From Acidobacteriaceae bacterium (GTDB lineage Bacteria > Acidobacteriota > Terriglobia > Terriglobales > Acidobacteriaceae), in the NCBI GenBank assembly GCA_003133425.1, contig PKXI01000420.1, positions 8,975-34,543 of the forward strand: 25,569 nucleotides of DNA, in the 5' to 3' direction. Under the pieces are notes generated by a model that had not been told where the DNA came from, ran no database searches, and was given only the letters and a program-made list of their open reading frames with translations. The position numbers and the translations under genes were made by a program. This document shows positions 1 through 8,471 of the stretch, piece after piece (position 1 is the first letter of the stretch; each line of letters starts with the position of its first letter).

Positions 1-9
1 GGAGGCCGC

Positions 10-1059
10 ATGACTGGAACGAAGTTGAAAGTCACCGTGCTGTACGACTTGTGGGAAGAAGAACCTGTTGAAGTGGAGGAAGAAGTTCCTGCACCGCGCA
101 AGCGCAAGGGACAAAAGAAACGCAAAAAGAAGCCGGTAAAGCAAGATCGCGAAGAGATCTTTGAGGCCCTGGAGAAGCTCGGTCATGAGCCGTCGTATTA
201 CGTTCTCAATGGCCGCCCGCAATCACTGCTCGGACTCGCCAAATGCGGCGCCGATCTCATTTTCAACCTCACGGAATCGTATGCGGGCGATGACACCAAG
301 GAGATGCACGTTACGGCGTTCCTGGATTTGCTCGATATCCCTTACACCGGCGCGGGACCGCACGCGCATATTCTTGCGCAGGACAAATCGATCGCCAAGA
401 AGATGTTCGCTTTTTACGGGATTCAGTCGCCTTACTTCGCGACAGCCTATCGCGGCAACATCGACCACGCAGATGACATCTCGTTCCCACTCATTGTGAA
501 ACCCACCTCCGAAGATGGATCCATCGGCATCGACGCCGCTGCCGTAGTTACCAGCGTAAAGGAGTTGATGGAGCGAATTAACTATATACAGGCGGAGTTC
601 GATTCCCCTGCGTTGATCGAAGAGTACATCGAAGGACGCGAAATCTACGCCGCCATTCTCGGGAGTTACGAGAGCGCACATGTACTTCCGCTTGTGGAGC
701 TTGACCTTTCAAAGCTTCCCAAGGGCGTGCCCAGGATCGCCAGCCAGGATGTGAAATTCGAGAAAGACACGGACGCCTATAAGCTCACGAAATCGGTGAT
801 CGCCGAAGGCCTCGACGAAGAAACCGTAACCAAGCTCACCGAGATCGCGATCAAGGCCTATCGCGCCGTCAAGCTTCGCGATTATGGCCGCATTGACATG
901 CGCCTGTCGAGCAAAGGCGAGGTTTATGTCATCGAAGCGAATCCGAACCCATGGCTCTCCAGCGGACAGGAGTTTGCCATGGCCGCGAAGAAATCCGGCC
1001 TCTCTTATACGCAAATGATCGAAGAGATCGTGGACCTGGCGATGGCTCGATACGCTTGA
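10..1059 (+). CDS. D-alanine--D-alanine ligase-like ATP-grasp protein
   Basis: Predicted cytoplasmic ATP-dependent carboxylate-amine/thiol ligase of the ATP-grasp fold, most similar to D-alanine--D-alanine ligases. Visible signs are the N-terminal beta strand KVTVLYD, the central ATP-grasp region (FPLIVKPTSEDGSIGI, about residues 158-173), the IEEYIEGREIYAAI segment, and a C-terminal GRIDMRL...EANPNPWLS metal/ATP-binding signature. The start is set by GGAGG four bases upstream of the ATG. Length (349 aa) is near the Ddl norm. It is odd because the usual glycine-rich loop after the first strand is replaced by an acidic then strongly Lys/Arg-rich stretch (about residues 16-45). The true substrate is therefore uncertain; it may not be the cell-wall Ddl. 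No cell-wall genes lie beside it. The family is confident, the substrate is not. Confidence 0.85.
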   Translation: MTGTKLKVTVLYDLWEEEPVEVEEEVPAPRKRKGQKKRKKKPVKQDREEIFEALEKLGHEPSYYVLNGRPQSLLGLAKCGADLIFNLTESYAGDDTKEMHVTAFLDLLDIPYTGAGPHAHILAQDKSIAKKMFAFYGIQSPYFATAYRGNIDHADDISFPLIVKPTSEDGSIGIDAAAVVTSVKELMERINYIQAEFDSPALIEEYIEGREIYAAILGSYESAHVLPLVELDLSKLPKGVPRIASQDVKFEKDTDAYKLTKSVIAEGLDEETVTKLTEIAIKAYRAVKLRDYGRIDMRLSSKGEVYVIEANPNPWLSSGQEFAMAAKKSGLSYTQMIEEIVDLAMARYA

Positions 1060-1148
1060 AAGATGGCAAAAGTCCGGGTGTGGCGCGGCGCCTTGACCAA
1101 TTCTTCTTCAACTTTCCGCCGATCATGCAGCCCAGCCAGGAGTAACCA

Positions 1149-4001
1149 ATGTCTCGTACGAAAGCCGCCCATATCGTCCTTACCGCCCTTATCCTCACTG
1201 GGTTTACAACTGCGCTTCAAGCCGCTTCTCCCACTCCATCCGTGTCGCCCGCAGTGTCGTTTCAAACCCTGAGAGAGAACTTTGCCAATCCACCCGCAAG
1301 CGCCAGACCGATGGTCCGCTGGTGGTGGTTCGGCGCGGCAGTAGAGAAGGCGGAGATTTTCCGCGAGCTTCAACAGATGAAAGCCAACGGAATTGGCGGA
1401 GCTGAGCTGGCCTTCGTCTACCCGGAGGTTCTCGACGACCCCGACAAGGGCCTTGTGAATCTTCCCTTCCTTTCTGCTGCAATGCTCGACGCCGTGAATT
1501 ACGCCCAGGCGCAAGGGCGGCAGCTTGGACTGCGAATCGACGTGACTCTCTGCAGCGGCTGGCCATACGGCGGCCCCGCGACTACGCTTCAAGAGGCTGC
1601 AGGACGCCTGCGCACCGTAGAAGTCCCCGTTCCCCCGAGTGCCTCATCGGTTGCCGTGCCGCAGCTGGCAAAGGGCGAATCGCTCATCTCTGCCTCGATC
1701 GTCAACTCCATCGCGAGGCCTGCTGCTGTTGAAGGGAATCGCGCTCCCGCCCGCGGCCGCAATGCCGCAGCCGCGCCCGTAAACTGGGACGCCGCCTCCG
1801 CGCAGCCACTCGTCGTTTCGGGAAATTCCTCAGCAGTTTTCCCTGCCAGCCAAGCACGCACCGCGCTCTTTTTCATTGCCGGCCACACCGGGCAGGTGGT
1901 CAAACGGGCCGCCGTCGGAGCGGAAGGATGGGTACTGGATCCCTTCAGCCATCAGGCCGTCGCCACGCATCTTCAGAAGGTTGGGGAACCGCTCGTTAGA
2001 GCCTTCGGCAACACTCCGCCCTATGCAATTTTTTCTGATTCTCTTGAAGCGTACGGCGCTGACTGGACTCCGAATCTGCCTGCAGAATTCAGAAAGCGGC
2101 GGGGCTACGATCTCATCCCACGTCTGCCCGAACTTGTAGCAGGAGGCACTCCGGTGGCCGAGAAGGTTCGCCACGATTGGGGCCGCACGCTTACTGAACT
2201 GGTGAACGAAAACTATCTGACGCAGATCAACAACTGGGCCATCGCACACCGCACAAAATTCCGCTCGCAAACCTACGGAGAGCCGGCGGTAAGCTTCTCA
2301 AGCCAGAATCTCGTGGGGCTCGCAGAGGGCGAAGGCCCACAGTGGCGCGCATTCTCCACCCTTCGCTGGGCCACGTCTGCCAACCACGTGTTTGGCCACA
2401 ATGTCAGCTCCGGCGAAACGTTCACCTGGCTCCACTCGCCCGCTTTTCGCGCCACGCCTCTCGATATGAAAGCTGAAGCCGACATCGACTTCATCATGGG
2501 CGAAAACCTGCTCATCTTCCACGGATGGCCTTACTCGGCACCGCAGGTCAGCGAGCCGGGGTGGTCGCTCTATGCCGCCGCGGTCTTTAACGAGCACAAT
2601 CCCTGGCACCCCGTGATGGCTAGTGTCACGCGGTACATCGCCCGCATCAGCTACCTCATGCGCCAGGGGCAGCCCGCGAACCAGGTTGCTATCCTGCTCC
2701 CCACTGATGATGCGTGGGCCGGCTTTTCTCCCTCCAGGGTTACCGTGACTGGCGCCATGCAAGGCCTCATCACTCCGGCGCTCATGTCTGCCATTCTCTC
2801 CGCCGGTTATAACGTGGACTACATCGACGCCGACGCCATCAATAAGGTCGGTGTCAATCACCAGATACTCGTGCTTCCGCCCACCGACCGCATTCCAATT
2901 GAGACATTGAAGAAGATTCAGGCATTCACAGCGGCCGGTGGAAAGGTGATATCTGTCGGCCGCGCGCCGTCGCTGGACGCGGAAGGCGCGCCACAAGCTG
3001 AGATCACGGCCCTATCGAAGCATCTCTTCGATGCAGGAAAGTCCACATTCGTTTCTGGTACGGACGGGCTGGCCGGTGCTCTTCGGCGCGCTGCCACGCC
3101 TGACTTCAACCTCGCAAACGCTGAGGACCCCGCTAAGGATCAGCTCGGATTTATTCGCCGCAAGCTGCCGGGCGCAGACGTTTACTTCGTCGTCAATACC
3201 GGCAACCAGACCGTCGACACAGTCGCCAGCTTTGGCACGGCACACAAATTTGCAGAAGCATGGAACCCCGATGACGCCACCTTCGCCGCGGCCTCGGCAA
3301 GTTCCCAGCCCATCCACCTGGCTCCCTACGAGTCGCGTATCTTCGTTTTCTCGGACTCCGAACCCGGCACAAAATCGGTTTCCACTGATGTGCCGTATTC
3401 GCAGATTGCCGATCTCAGTACCGATTGGACGGTCACCTTCACGGCTGCCGGCAAGACCGGGACCGAGCAGACTCCCTCCGATTGGACAGCCGATCCCGCC
3501 ACTCGTCACTACTCTGGTGAAGCCGTATATTCGCGTGACTTTGCGGTCGATGCGCCTTCCGCCAGCTCGGTTTTTCTTGAAGTCGAAGGCGGCAAGGCGC
3601 TGCTTGGTGCGCCCAATTCGCCACCCGAACATCCGGTTCTAGGTGCGAATGGCCTGCCGAATCCGCTGATCACTCGTCCTGGTCCCGGCATGCACGCTTA
3701 CTTCGAGCCGCCCATTCGCGAGGCTGCACTGGTGACCATCAACGGCCAGACTGCAGGCGCACTGTGGCATCCGCCCTACCGCCTCGATATATCGAAGCTC
3801 CTGAAGGCCGGACAGAATCACATCGAGATCCACGTGTACAACACGGCTCTCAACGCGTGGTCTGCGCAGGCGCCCCACGACTACAAACCACTCATCGCGA
3901 AATATGGCGATCGATTCCAGATGCAGGACCTCGACAAGGTCATGCCTATTTCGTCCGGGCTTCTCGGACAGGTTCACCTTGTAACCCAAAGCTCGAGATG
4001 A
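1149..4001 (+). CDS. secreted GH106-like alpha-L-rhamnosidase
   Basis: Predicted extracytoplasmic glycoside hydrolase that removes terminal alpha-L-rhamnose from plant polysaccharides such as rhamnogalacturonan. A signal peptide is visible (basic MSRTKAAH, hydrophobic core to about residue 20, cleavage near ALQA-A at 25). The mature N-terminus carries the segment RPMVRWWWFG (about 53-62) followed by a helix with MKANGIGGAELAFVYP, both typical of GH106 proteins. The C-terminal part (about 850-930) looks like a GH2-type sugar-binding jelly roll (ALVTINGQTAG ... YRLDISKLLKAG). Length of 950 aa is within the family range. The start is supported by AGGAG six bases before the ATG. It follows the ATP-grasp gene by 89 bp on the same strand and converges on the GH-A hydrolase gene. 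Family call is good; exact linkage specificity is inferred. Confidence 0.85.
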   Translation: MSRTKAAHIVLTALILTGFTTALQAASPTPSVSPAVSFQTLRENFANPPASARPMVRWWWFGAAVEKAEIFRELQQMKANGIGGAELAFVYPEVLDDPDKGLVNLPFLSAAMLDAVNYAQAQGRQLGLRIDVTLCSGWPYGGPATTLQEAAGRLRTVEVPVPPSASSVAVPQLAKGESLISASIVNSIARPAAVEGNRAPARGRNAAAAPVNWDAASAQPLVVSGNSSAVFPASQARTALFFIAGHTGQVVKRAAVGAEGWVLDPFSHQAVATHLQKVGEPLVRAFGNTPPYAIFSDSLEAYGADWTPNLPAEFRKRRGYDLIPRLPELVAGGTPVAEKVRHDWGRTLTELVNENYLTQINNWAIAHRTKFRSQTYGEPAVSFSSQNLVGLAEGEGPQWRAFSTLRWATSANHVFGHNVSSGETFTWLHSPAFRATPLDMKAEADIDFIMGENLLIFHGWPYSAPQVSEPGWSLYAAAVFNEHNPWHPVMASVTRYIARISYLMRQGQPANQVAILLPTDDAWAGFSPSRVTVTGAMQGLITPALMSAILSAGYNVDYIDADAINKVGVNHQILVLPPTDRIPIETLKKIQAFTAAGGKVISVGRAPSLDAEGAPQAEITALSKHLFDAGKSTFVSGTDGLAGALRRAATPDFNLANAEDPAKDQLGFIRRKLPGADVYFVVNTGNQTVDTVASFGTAHKFAEAWNPDDATFAAASASSQPIHLAPYESRIFVFSDSEPGTKSVSTDVPYSQIADLSTDWTVTFTAAGKTGTEQTPSDWTADPATRHYSGEAVYSRDFAVDAPSASSVFLEVEGGKALLGAPNSPPEHPVLGANGLPNPLITRPGPGMHAYFEPPIREAALVTINGQTAGALWHPPYRLDISKLLKAGQNHIEIHVYNTALNAWSAQAPHDYKPLIAKYGDRFQMQDLDKVMPISSGLLGQVHLVTQSSR

Positions 4002-4080
4002 TCTTGACCACCCTACGGCCCCGGCCAGAGCACTCGTTCTCGTCAGTTTGACGCGAGCCATTGCGGCGAGCGACGCAACA

Positions 4081-5985
4081 TCATCGCTCTGCCGCCACAT
4101 TTGAAAGCACCACGATCTCCCCTGGCGCAACCACCACCTCTGCGGGCACTTCAGAAACCGTATTTGGCTCTTCGATGCCGGTGCGCTCCATCTCAGTCCA
4201 GGGCTTTGCCGCCCCGGCAACCGCAACGTTAAGAGCCGCCGTACCTCGATTCACCATCACCAGGGTCTGGTTCTTTCCATCGGCAAACGCAGTCGTCAGC
4301 AGGTCATGGTCGTTGGTTTCGACTTCAACGCGCTGCATGCCTTTCAGAATGTGGCGGCTGAATGCTCCCAGAACTCGCAGCTCAAAGCTCGACGCTACGG
4401 GGACCCATCCCGTTGTTCGATCCGGCACCATGAGCGCGCGTGATCCACCAAAGGTAGGCTGCTCGACATCGAGCAGCATCCAGCAATAGAGCAGGCTCAC
4501 CGCATCCAGTTCCGTCAGGTTCTTGTGGTAGAGTTGCGCCGCGGCCAGGGCGACTCGATAGGACGGCTCCTGGTAGTGCGGATCGTTGAAGCATATCTCT
4601 GTCGCCAGAAACTCTTTCCCTTCGCTTGCGTCATGCATGGCCCGCATCCGCGCGTCATAGAGATCTGGGTTCGCAACGAACTCCTGAAAGTCGTACTCAT
4701 GCACGGCTGTGAAATCGATCGCCTTCCACGCCGCGGCGTCCTTGCGCTGTTCCCTCGCCCGCTGCACGCCCAAAAACATGTAGCTCGCATCGGCCATGTG
4801 GATCTTTGTTTGCGTGAATCCCGCCTTGTCCAGCTCCCGGCGAAGCGTCAAAGCCATGGCATTGAACACCGAGGTAGGCTGGTCCACTTCGTTCTCGATG
4901 CCCACAATCAGCGGCGCCGCGCCGGTGTTTGCCTGCTCCTTCTTGCAGTACCCCACTACGATTCGCGCATACTCCTCGGGATTGGCTACGCGCTTCACCG
5001 GCTTGTGCCACGAGTCCACAACCTGCGGCCCCGAGTAATCCTCGGTGGCCCAGGGCGGCAGCGCCCACATCTCGTAGATCACGTCTCCACCCAAATCCAC
5101 AACATGCTTTGTGTATTCGAAGTTCGATACCTCGCTGTTAGGAAAATTGTCTCCGTAATAGTGCGGCGTGGCTGCAGCCATATCGTCCATATTGCTCAAG
5201 TCCTGTTTCAGCTCGGTGCCCATGGGATACTCGCGCGCAATCAGCAGGTTGTAGCGCTTCAGCATGTGCCAATACTCGCGCTTGCCCGCTTCGCTCAGTT
5301 CCGCATACGCCGGTATGCTCGGACTCCCGCCGAACCCAAGCATCGTTTGGTGCTTCTCGCTGGCCTTTATCGCCACGGTCGCGGCCTTCACTTGCGGCTC
5401 CAGCAGTCTGCCCGCTAAAACGTCGTGCTCCGTCCGCGGCGCCGCATACATCAGTTGCTGCCGGGTTACGTCGAACAGCATTGGCGCATTCAGGACCTCA
5501 AGTCCGTTGACCAATACCCGCACTGACAGGTGCGCATCGGCGATCACGGTCAGCGTCCGGGCATGCCCCGCAAATTGCCTCTCTTCGTCGAGCACTTTCT
5601 TTTCCGGATAGTTCCCTTGTCCCTCATACAGTCCCATCGAATCGTAATAGCGTTCCGTAATGCGGATCTTGCTCGAGCCGAGTTCTACCGTAAAGCCCGC
5701 TCGAGGCCCCGTGAATATCCAGCGCAGAGTTGTCCGCGACGGCACTTCGCTGTCCAGTGCAATCGTGCGTTCAAACAGCGCCGGCAATTCCTGGCGGAAG
5801 AACTTTCGTGCAATATCGTCGGTTCGCGCCCAGCCCGGCGCCGCCGGCCCATCGGAAACAAGACGGAATGTCTCTCCCGCCTGATCTTTTGCTGCCTGGG
5901 TCGCGGGCAAAACTACGGCTTCTTGTGCCCGCATGCTCGCGGAGCACGCCATCAACACTGCAAGAACCATCCATCTATTTGTCAC
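4081..5985 (-). CDS. secreted clan GH-A glycoside hydrolase (GH30-like)
   Basis: Predicted secreted TIM-barrel retaining glycosidase. A signal peptide with hydrophobic core WMVLAVLMACSAS ends near residue 20. About 200 N-terminal residues look beta-rich. The barrel then begins with MLGFGGSP (about 215-222), a GH30-like opening. The likely acid/base is E366 in GIENEVDQ (the Asn-Glu pair of clan GH-A) and the likely nucleophile is E463 in LATEICF. The C-terminus (about 540-630) resembles the beta-sandwich that accompanies GH30/GH39 barrels. The start is a GTG with GGAG six bases upstream. It is the third gene after the split UxaA-family pair with a 90-bp gap, so uronate release or catabolism is a plausible context. 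GH39 or GH79 are alternatives; the substrate is unknown. Confidence 0.7.
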   Translation of the reverse strand: MTNRWMVLAVLMACSASMRAQEAVVLPATQAAKDQAGETFRLVSDGPAAPGWARTDDIARKFFRQELPALFERTIALDSEVPSRTTLRWIFTGPRAGFTVELGSSKIRITERYYDSMGLYEGQGNYPEKKVLDEERQFAGHARTLTVIADAHLSVRVLVNGLEVLNAPMLFDVTRQQLMYAAPRTEHDVLAGRLLEPQVKAATVAIKASEKHQTMLGFGGSPSIPAYAELSEAGKREYWHMLKRYNLLIAREYPMGTELKQDLSNMDDMAAATPHYYGDNFPNSEVSNFEYTKHVVDLGGDVIYEMWALPPWATEDYSGPQVVDSWHKPVKRVANPEEYARIVVGYCKKEQANTGAAPLIVGIENEVDQPTSVFNAMALTLRRELDKAGFTQTKIHMADASYMFLGVQRAREQRKDAAAWKAIDFTAVHEYDFQEFVANPDLYDARMRAMHDASEGKEFLATEICFNDPHYQEPSYRVALAAAQLYHKNLTELDAVSLLYCWMLLDVEQPTFGGSRALMVPDRTTGWVPVASSFELRVLGAFSRHILKGMQRVEVETNDHDLLTTAFADGKNQTLVMVNRGTAALNVAVAGAAKPWTEMERTGIEEPNTVSEVPAEVVVAPGEIVVLSNVAAER

Positions 5986-6075
5986 GATTGTCTCCGCACG
6001 AAGTTTTGCACAGCCGCGTGCATCCCTGCAATCGAAGTGGAGGAGCCCCTGGGGATTCGGGGCTCGACGACTGCT

Positions 6076-7281
6076 TCACTGCCTGCATCCTGCTTCCAGC
6101 GAAGGTGAATCCTGGTGCTTGTACATGAGAAAGAATTCCCGATGCCCAAGCTTCTCTGGCTTGCTTGACTGCCCGGCCGCGACATCCGCTATCAGATTCA
6201 TTAACTCGACGGAGGCCTCGTCCAGCGTGACCTGGCCGCTAAGAATCCGGCCGGCATTGAAGTCCATGTCATCCGTCATGTTTTTGTATGTCCGTTCGTT
6301 GCCAGTGACTTTGATTAACGGCGCTATGGCACTGCCAATCACACTTCCTCGACCGGTCACGAAGAGCACCATCTGCGCTCCCGTCGAAATCAGATCCATG
6401 ATTCCTTCGGTGTCGTTCGGGTTGGTGTAACCGAATTGCATGAAATGCGAATCCGGAACGGAATCCAGAAGCCAGAGCCCGGGGTGAGGCGGAGTCTCGG
6501 AAACTCGAAGGACTCCTTCAATTGGCTTCCGTCCGCCCTTGGCGAACGCGCCCATGCTCTTTTCTTCGATGGTCGTAAGTCCGCCCGCAAAGTTTCCTGG
6601 GGCAACGGAGTATTGGCGCACGGCCTTGCAGTAGCTCGCCGCCTTGTCGTATGTAGCGGCGAGTTGCTCAGCCGCACCCGGCGATGCCGCTCGAGAAACG
6701 AGGACTTCGCGCAGCCCGATCATTTCCACGACTTCTTCGAATATTGCCGATCCGCCGAGGTCGACCAGCTGATCGAATGCCCGTCCTACGACTGGATTGC
6801 CGGCGAGCCCCGACGTTCCATCGGACCCGCCGCACTCCGAGCCGATGATAAGGTCGGCCCAGGTCATGGGAACTCTCACCGAGCGTTCGTTTGATTCTGA
6901 CCTGATCGATCGAAGAAGTTCCTTCCCCAATTCGATGCTGCTGCGTGTTCCACCGTGCTCCTGAATAAAGAACGACTCCGTCGCCCGACCCGACTGCAGC
7001 ACCACATCCGCGATTCTGCTGGGCTGCGTGTATTCGCAACCCAGGCCTACGCACAACACGCCGCCAATATTTGGGTGAGTTGAAAGTGCGAGCATCAGGC
7101 GAAACGCATAGTCATTGTCATAACAGCCGGGAAATCCGATCACGTGAACGTCCGGTTCGTCCTTTGCGATTTCCTGGGCAACAAAGCTGGCACACTCCAC
7201 GGTGTACACGACGAGCAAGTGATTTCTTATGCCCTTTCGCCCGTCCTTGCGAAGGTAGCCCGACCAACTGCGATCATTCAT
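6076..7281 (-). CDS. UxaA-family dehydratase, large (C-terminal) subunit
   Basis: Predicted cytoplasmic sugar-acid dehydratase subunit of the altronate/galactarate dehydratase family, which eliminates water from aldonic or aldaric acids to give 2-keto-3-deoxy acids. Characteristic segments are [20 protein letters not shown] at the start, [17 protein letters not shown] in the middle with the conserved Cys, and the C-terminal [22 protein letters not shown] place the start at the ATG at 7281 because AAAGGAG lies just upstream and the family homology begins there; the reading frame stays open 54 codons further upstream but that part overlaps the small subunit and has no family character. It overlaps the small-subunit gene by 8 bp. 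The split arrangement also occurs in sulfolactate sulfo-lyase (SuyAB), so altronate is likely but not proven as substrate. Confidence 0.85.
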   Translation of the reverse strand: MNDRSWSGYLRKDGRKGIRNHLLVVYTVECASFVAQEIAKDEPDVHVIGFPGCYDNDYAFRLMLALSTHPNIGGVLCVGLGCEYTQPSRIADVVLQSGRATESFFIQEHGGTRSSIELGKELLRSIRSESNERSVRVPMTWADLIIGSECGGSDGTSGLAGNPVVGRAFDQLVDLGGSAIFEEVVEMIGLREVLVSRAASPGAAEQLAATYDKAASYCKAVRQYSVAPGNFAGGLTTIEEKSMGAFAKGGRKPIEGVLRVSETPPHPGLWLLDSVPDSHFMQFGYTNPNDTEGIMDLISTGAQMVLFVTGRGSVIGSAIAPLIKVTGNERTYKNMTDDMDFNAGRILSGQVTLDEASVELMNLIADVAAGQSSKPEKLGHREFFLMYKHQDSPSLEAGCRQ

Positions 7282-7618
7282 TCTCTGCTCCTTTGGGGAC
7301 ACCCGTGTACAGGTCCAGCGACCCCGAGCGTTCGTCAAAATTACTGCGGCAGTTATGCAGGTGCACCCAATCTCCAGTCTCGATCTGCTGGATCGCCATT
7401 CCAATTGCGACTCCGTACTTATAGATCGGCTTCCCCTCATCAATCCGCTTCAGCGCGATCTTATGCCCCATTCCAACCTTCTCCCGCGCAGCCAACACAG
7501 TTTCATCGGATGACCCTGCGATTGCCACCACGGATCCTTCAAAAGCTTCGTCCAGTAAAGTTGCCACATTGTCTGAAGCGTGTATTTGAAATGCTCTACA
7601 TGTTGGATTGGGGCTCAT
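7274..7618 (-). CDS. UxaA-family dehydratase, small (SAF-domain) subunit
   Basis: Small SAF-domain protein of 114 aa that pairs with the adjacent large subunit to form an altronate/galactarate-type dehydratase. Visible family signs are the opening [15 protein letters not shown], the conserved [17 protein letters not shown] and the C-terminal [22 protein letters not shown], which matches the SAF domain of UxaA and GarD. The start ATG lacks a good nearby ribosome-binding site (GGAG is about 14 bases away), but family similarity begins within ten residues of it. Its stop overlaps the start of the large subunit, implying coupled translation. It is the first gene of a probable three-gene unit with the large subunit and a secreted hydrolase. 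Confidence 0.85.
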   Translation of the reverse strand: MSPNPTCRAFQIHASDNVATLLDEAFEGSVVAIAGSSDETVLAAREKVGMGHKIALKRIDEGKPIYKYGVAIGMAIQQIETGDWVHLHNCRSNFDERSGSLDLYTGVPKGAENE

Positions 7619-7868
7619 TTTCTAGAGAACTCCGCGAGATGGAATCATAAGCTCAGTTATCTGAGTGACGCGCTACTGCTGTGTGTGGCGAGGTCTTCGC
7701 TGACAGTACAACTGTAGCGCATTCTGAGCACGGCGAGCGAGACGGATAGATGGAATCGTAGGTATCATCAGACGGGATGAAGGGCGCGAGCGCTGGCGTC
7801 ACTCAACTGCGAGTCTGGTTGTGCTTGTCTCGGCGCTCAAAAGCATTGCAAGTCAGCGATCGCCCTGG
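7619..7868. other. intergenic region upstream of the UxaA-family operon
   Basis: This 250-bp gap lies between the YceI stop and the start of the UxaA small subunit, both on the minus strand. It should carry the promoter of the UxaA operon and any terminator of the upstream oxidase-like operon. I see no open frame with family character, no clear intrinsic terminator and no convincing dyad operator. Confidence 0.4.
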
Positions 7869-8441
7869 TTAGTGAGTTAGCTGACCACTCAAGCTCAGGT
7901 CGATATCAACTTCCTTGGCCACTTTCAGGATAAAGATGCTTGGATCTTTGAGTCCCCATTTCACGTAGGGAACCGTGAAGTGTCCCTTTGCTGCCAGGTT
8001 CGCACCGTCAATATGAAGTTGCATGGGAACCGTCAGGTCATGCGGAGTGCCATGCAAAGTGAAGGTGCCGGAGACCTGGATAGTGGAATCGCCGGAGGGC
8101 GCTATAGTTCCTTGATAGCTGCTGGGTGCGAACGTCACTTCAGCAAAGTGCTCGGTGTCCAGCACGTCGGAGTTCATCTTCTTGTCGCGGCTCGGTTCGC
8201 TGCTGTTGCCGCTGCCGGCCGCAACGATTACTGAGCCGGATATCTTTTGGGCGCCGGGGTCAAAGTCGATTGATCCGCGCTGCACATGGAATGCACCCTG
8301 CACATGGTGGCCGGAGCCACCCAAAGTGAAGGCTACCGTGCTTGCATCCGGATTGATGCTGAAGGTCTGATGCTGTGCGTGCGCGGCAGGGGCAATCGCG
8401 AGCGGGATGGCGAGGAAGAGGGCTTGTGCGTGAATCTTCAT
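7869..8441 (-). CDS. YceI-family periplasmic lipocalin-like protein
   Basis: Predicted exported beta-barrel protein of the YceI family. A signal peptide is clear (residues 1-22, ending AHAQ). The mature protein shows the family pattern: FSINPDASTVAFTL at the start, a VQGAFHV segment, the DKKMNSDVLDTEHFAEVTF motif, GTFTLHGTPHDLTVPM, and a terminal KVAKEVDIDLSLSGQL. Length of 190 aa is standard. Characterised YceI relatives bind long isoprenoid chains, for example polyprenyl diphosphate in a Thermus structure. The start ATG is preceded by AGGAGAAG. It sits 30 bp behind the MFS-cytochrome fusion on the same strand and is probably the last gene of that operon. An isoprenoid ligand fits the polyprenyl synthase that heads the operon; this link is inferred. 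Confidence 0.9.
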   Translation of the reverse strand: MKIHAQALFLAIPLAIAPAAHAQHQTFSINPDASTVAFTLGGSGHHVQGAFHVQRGSIDFDPGAQKISGSVIVAAGSGNSSEPSRDKKMNSDVLDTEHFAEVTFAPSSYQGTIAPSGDSTIQVSGTFTLHGTPHDLTVPMQLHIDGANLAAKGHFTVPYVKWGLKDPSIFILKVAKEVDIDLSLSGQLTH

Positions 8442-8471
8442 TGTTCGTCTTCTCCTATATGCAATGAGTGC

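Noticed and set aside
4002..4080. Bidirectional terminator between the convergent hydrolase genes.
   Set aside because: No stem with a flanking T run could be found in the 79-bp gap.
4525..5418. Plus-strand open frame of 297 codons.
   Set aside because: It is antisense to the secreted GH-A hydrolase and carries no recognisable motif or good ribosome-binding site.
7274..7618. Possible frameshift splitting one UxaA gene in two.
   Set aside because: Each part is a complete domain, the large subunit has its own AAAGGAG site and ATG, and split small/large forms are normal in the family.
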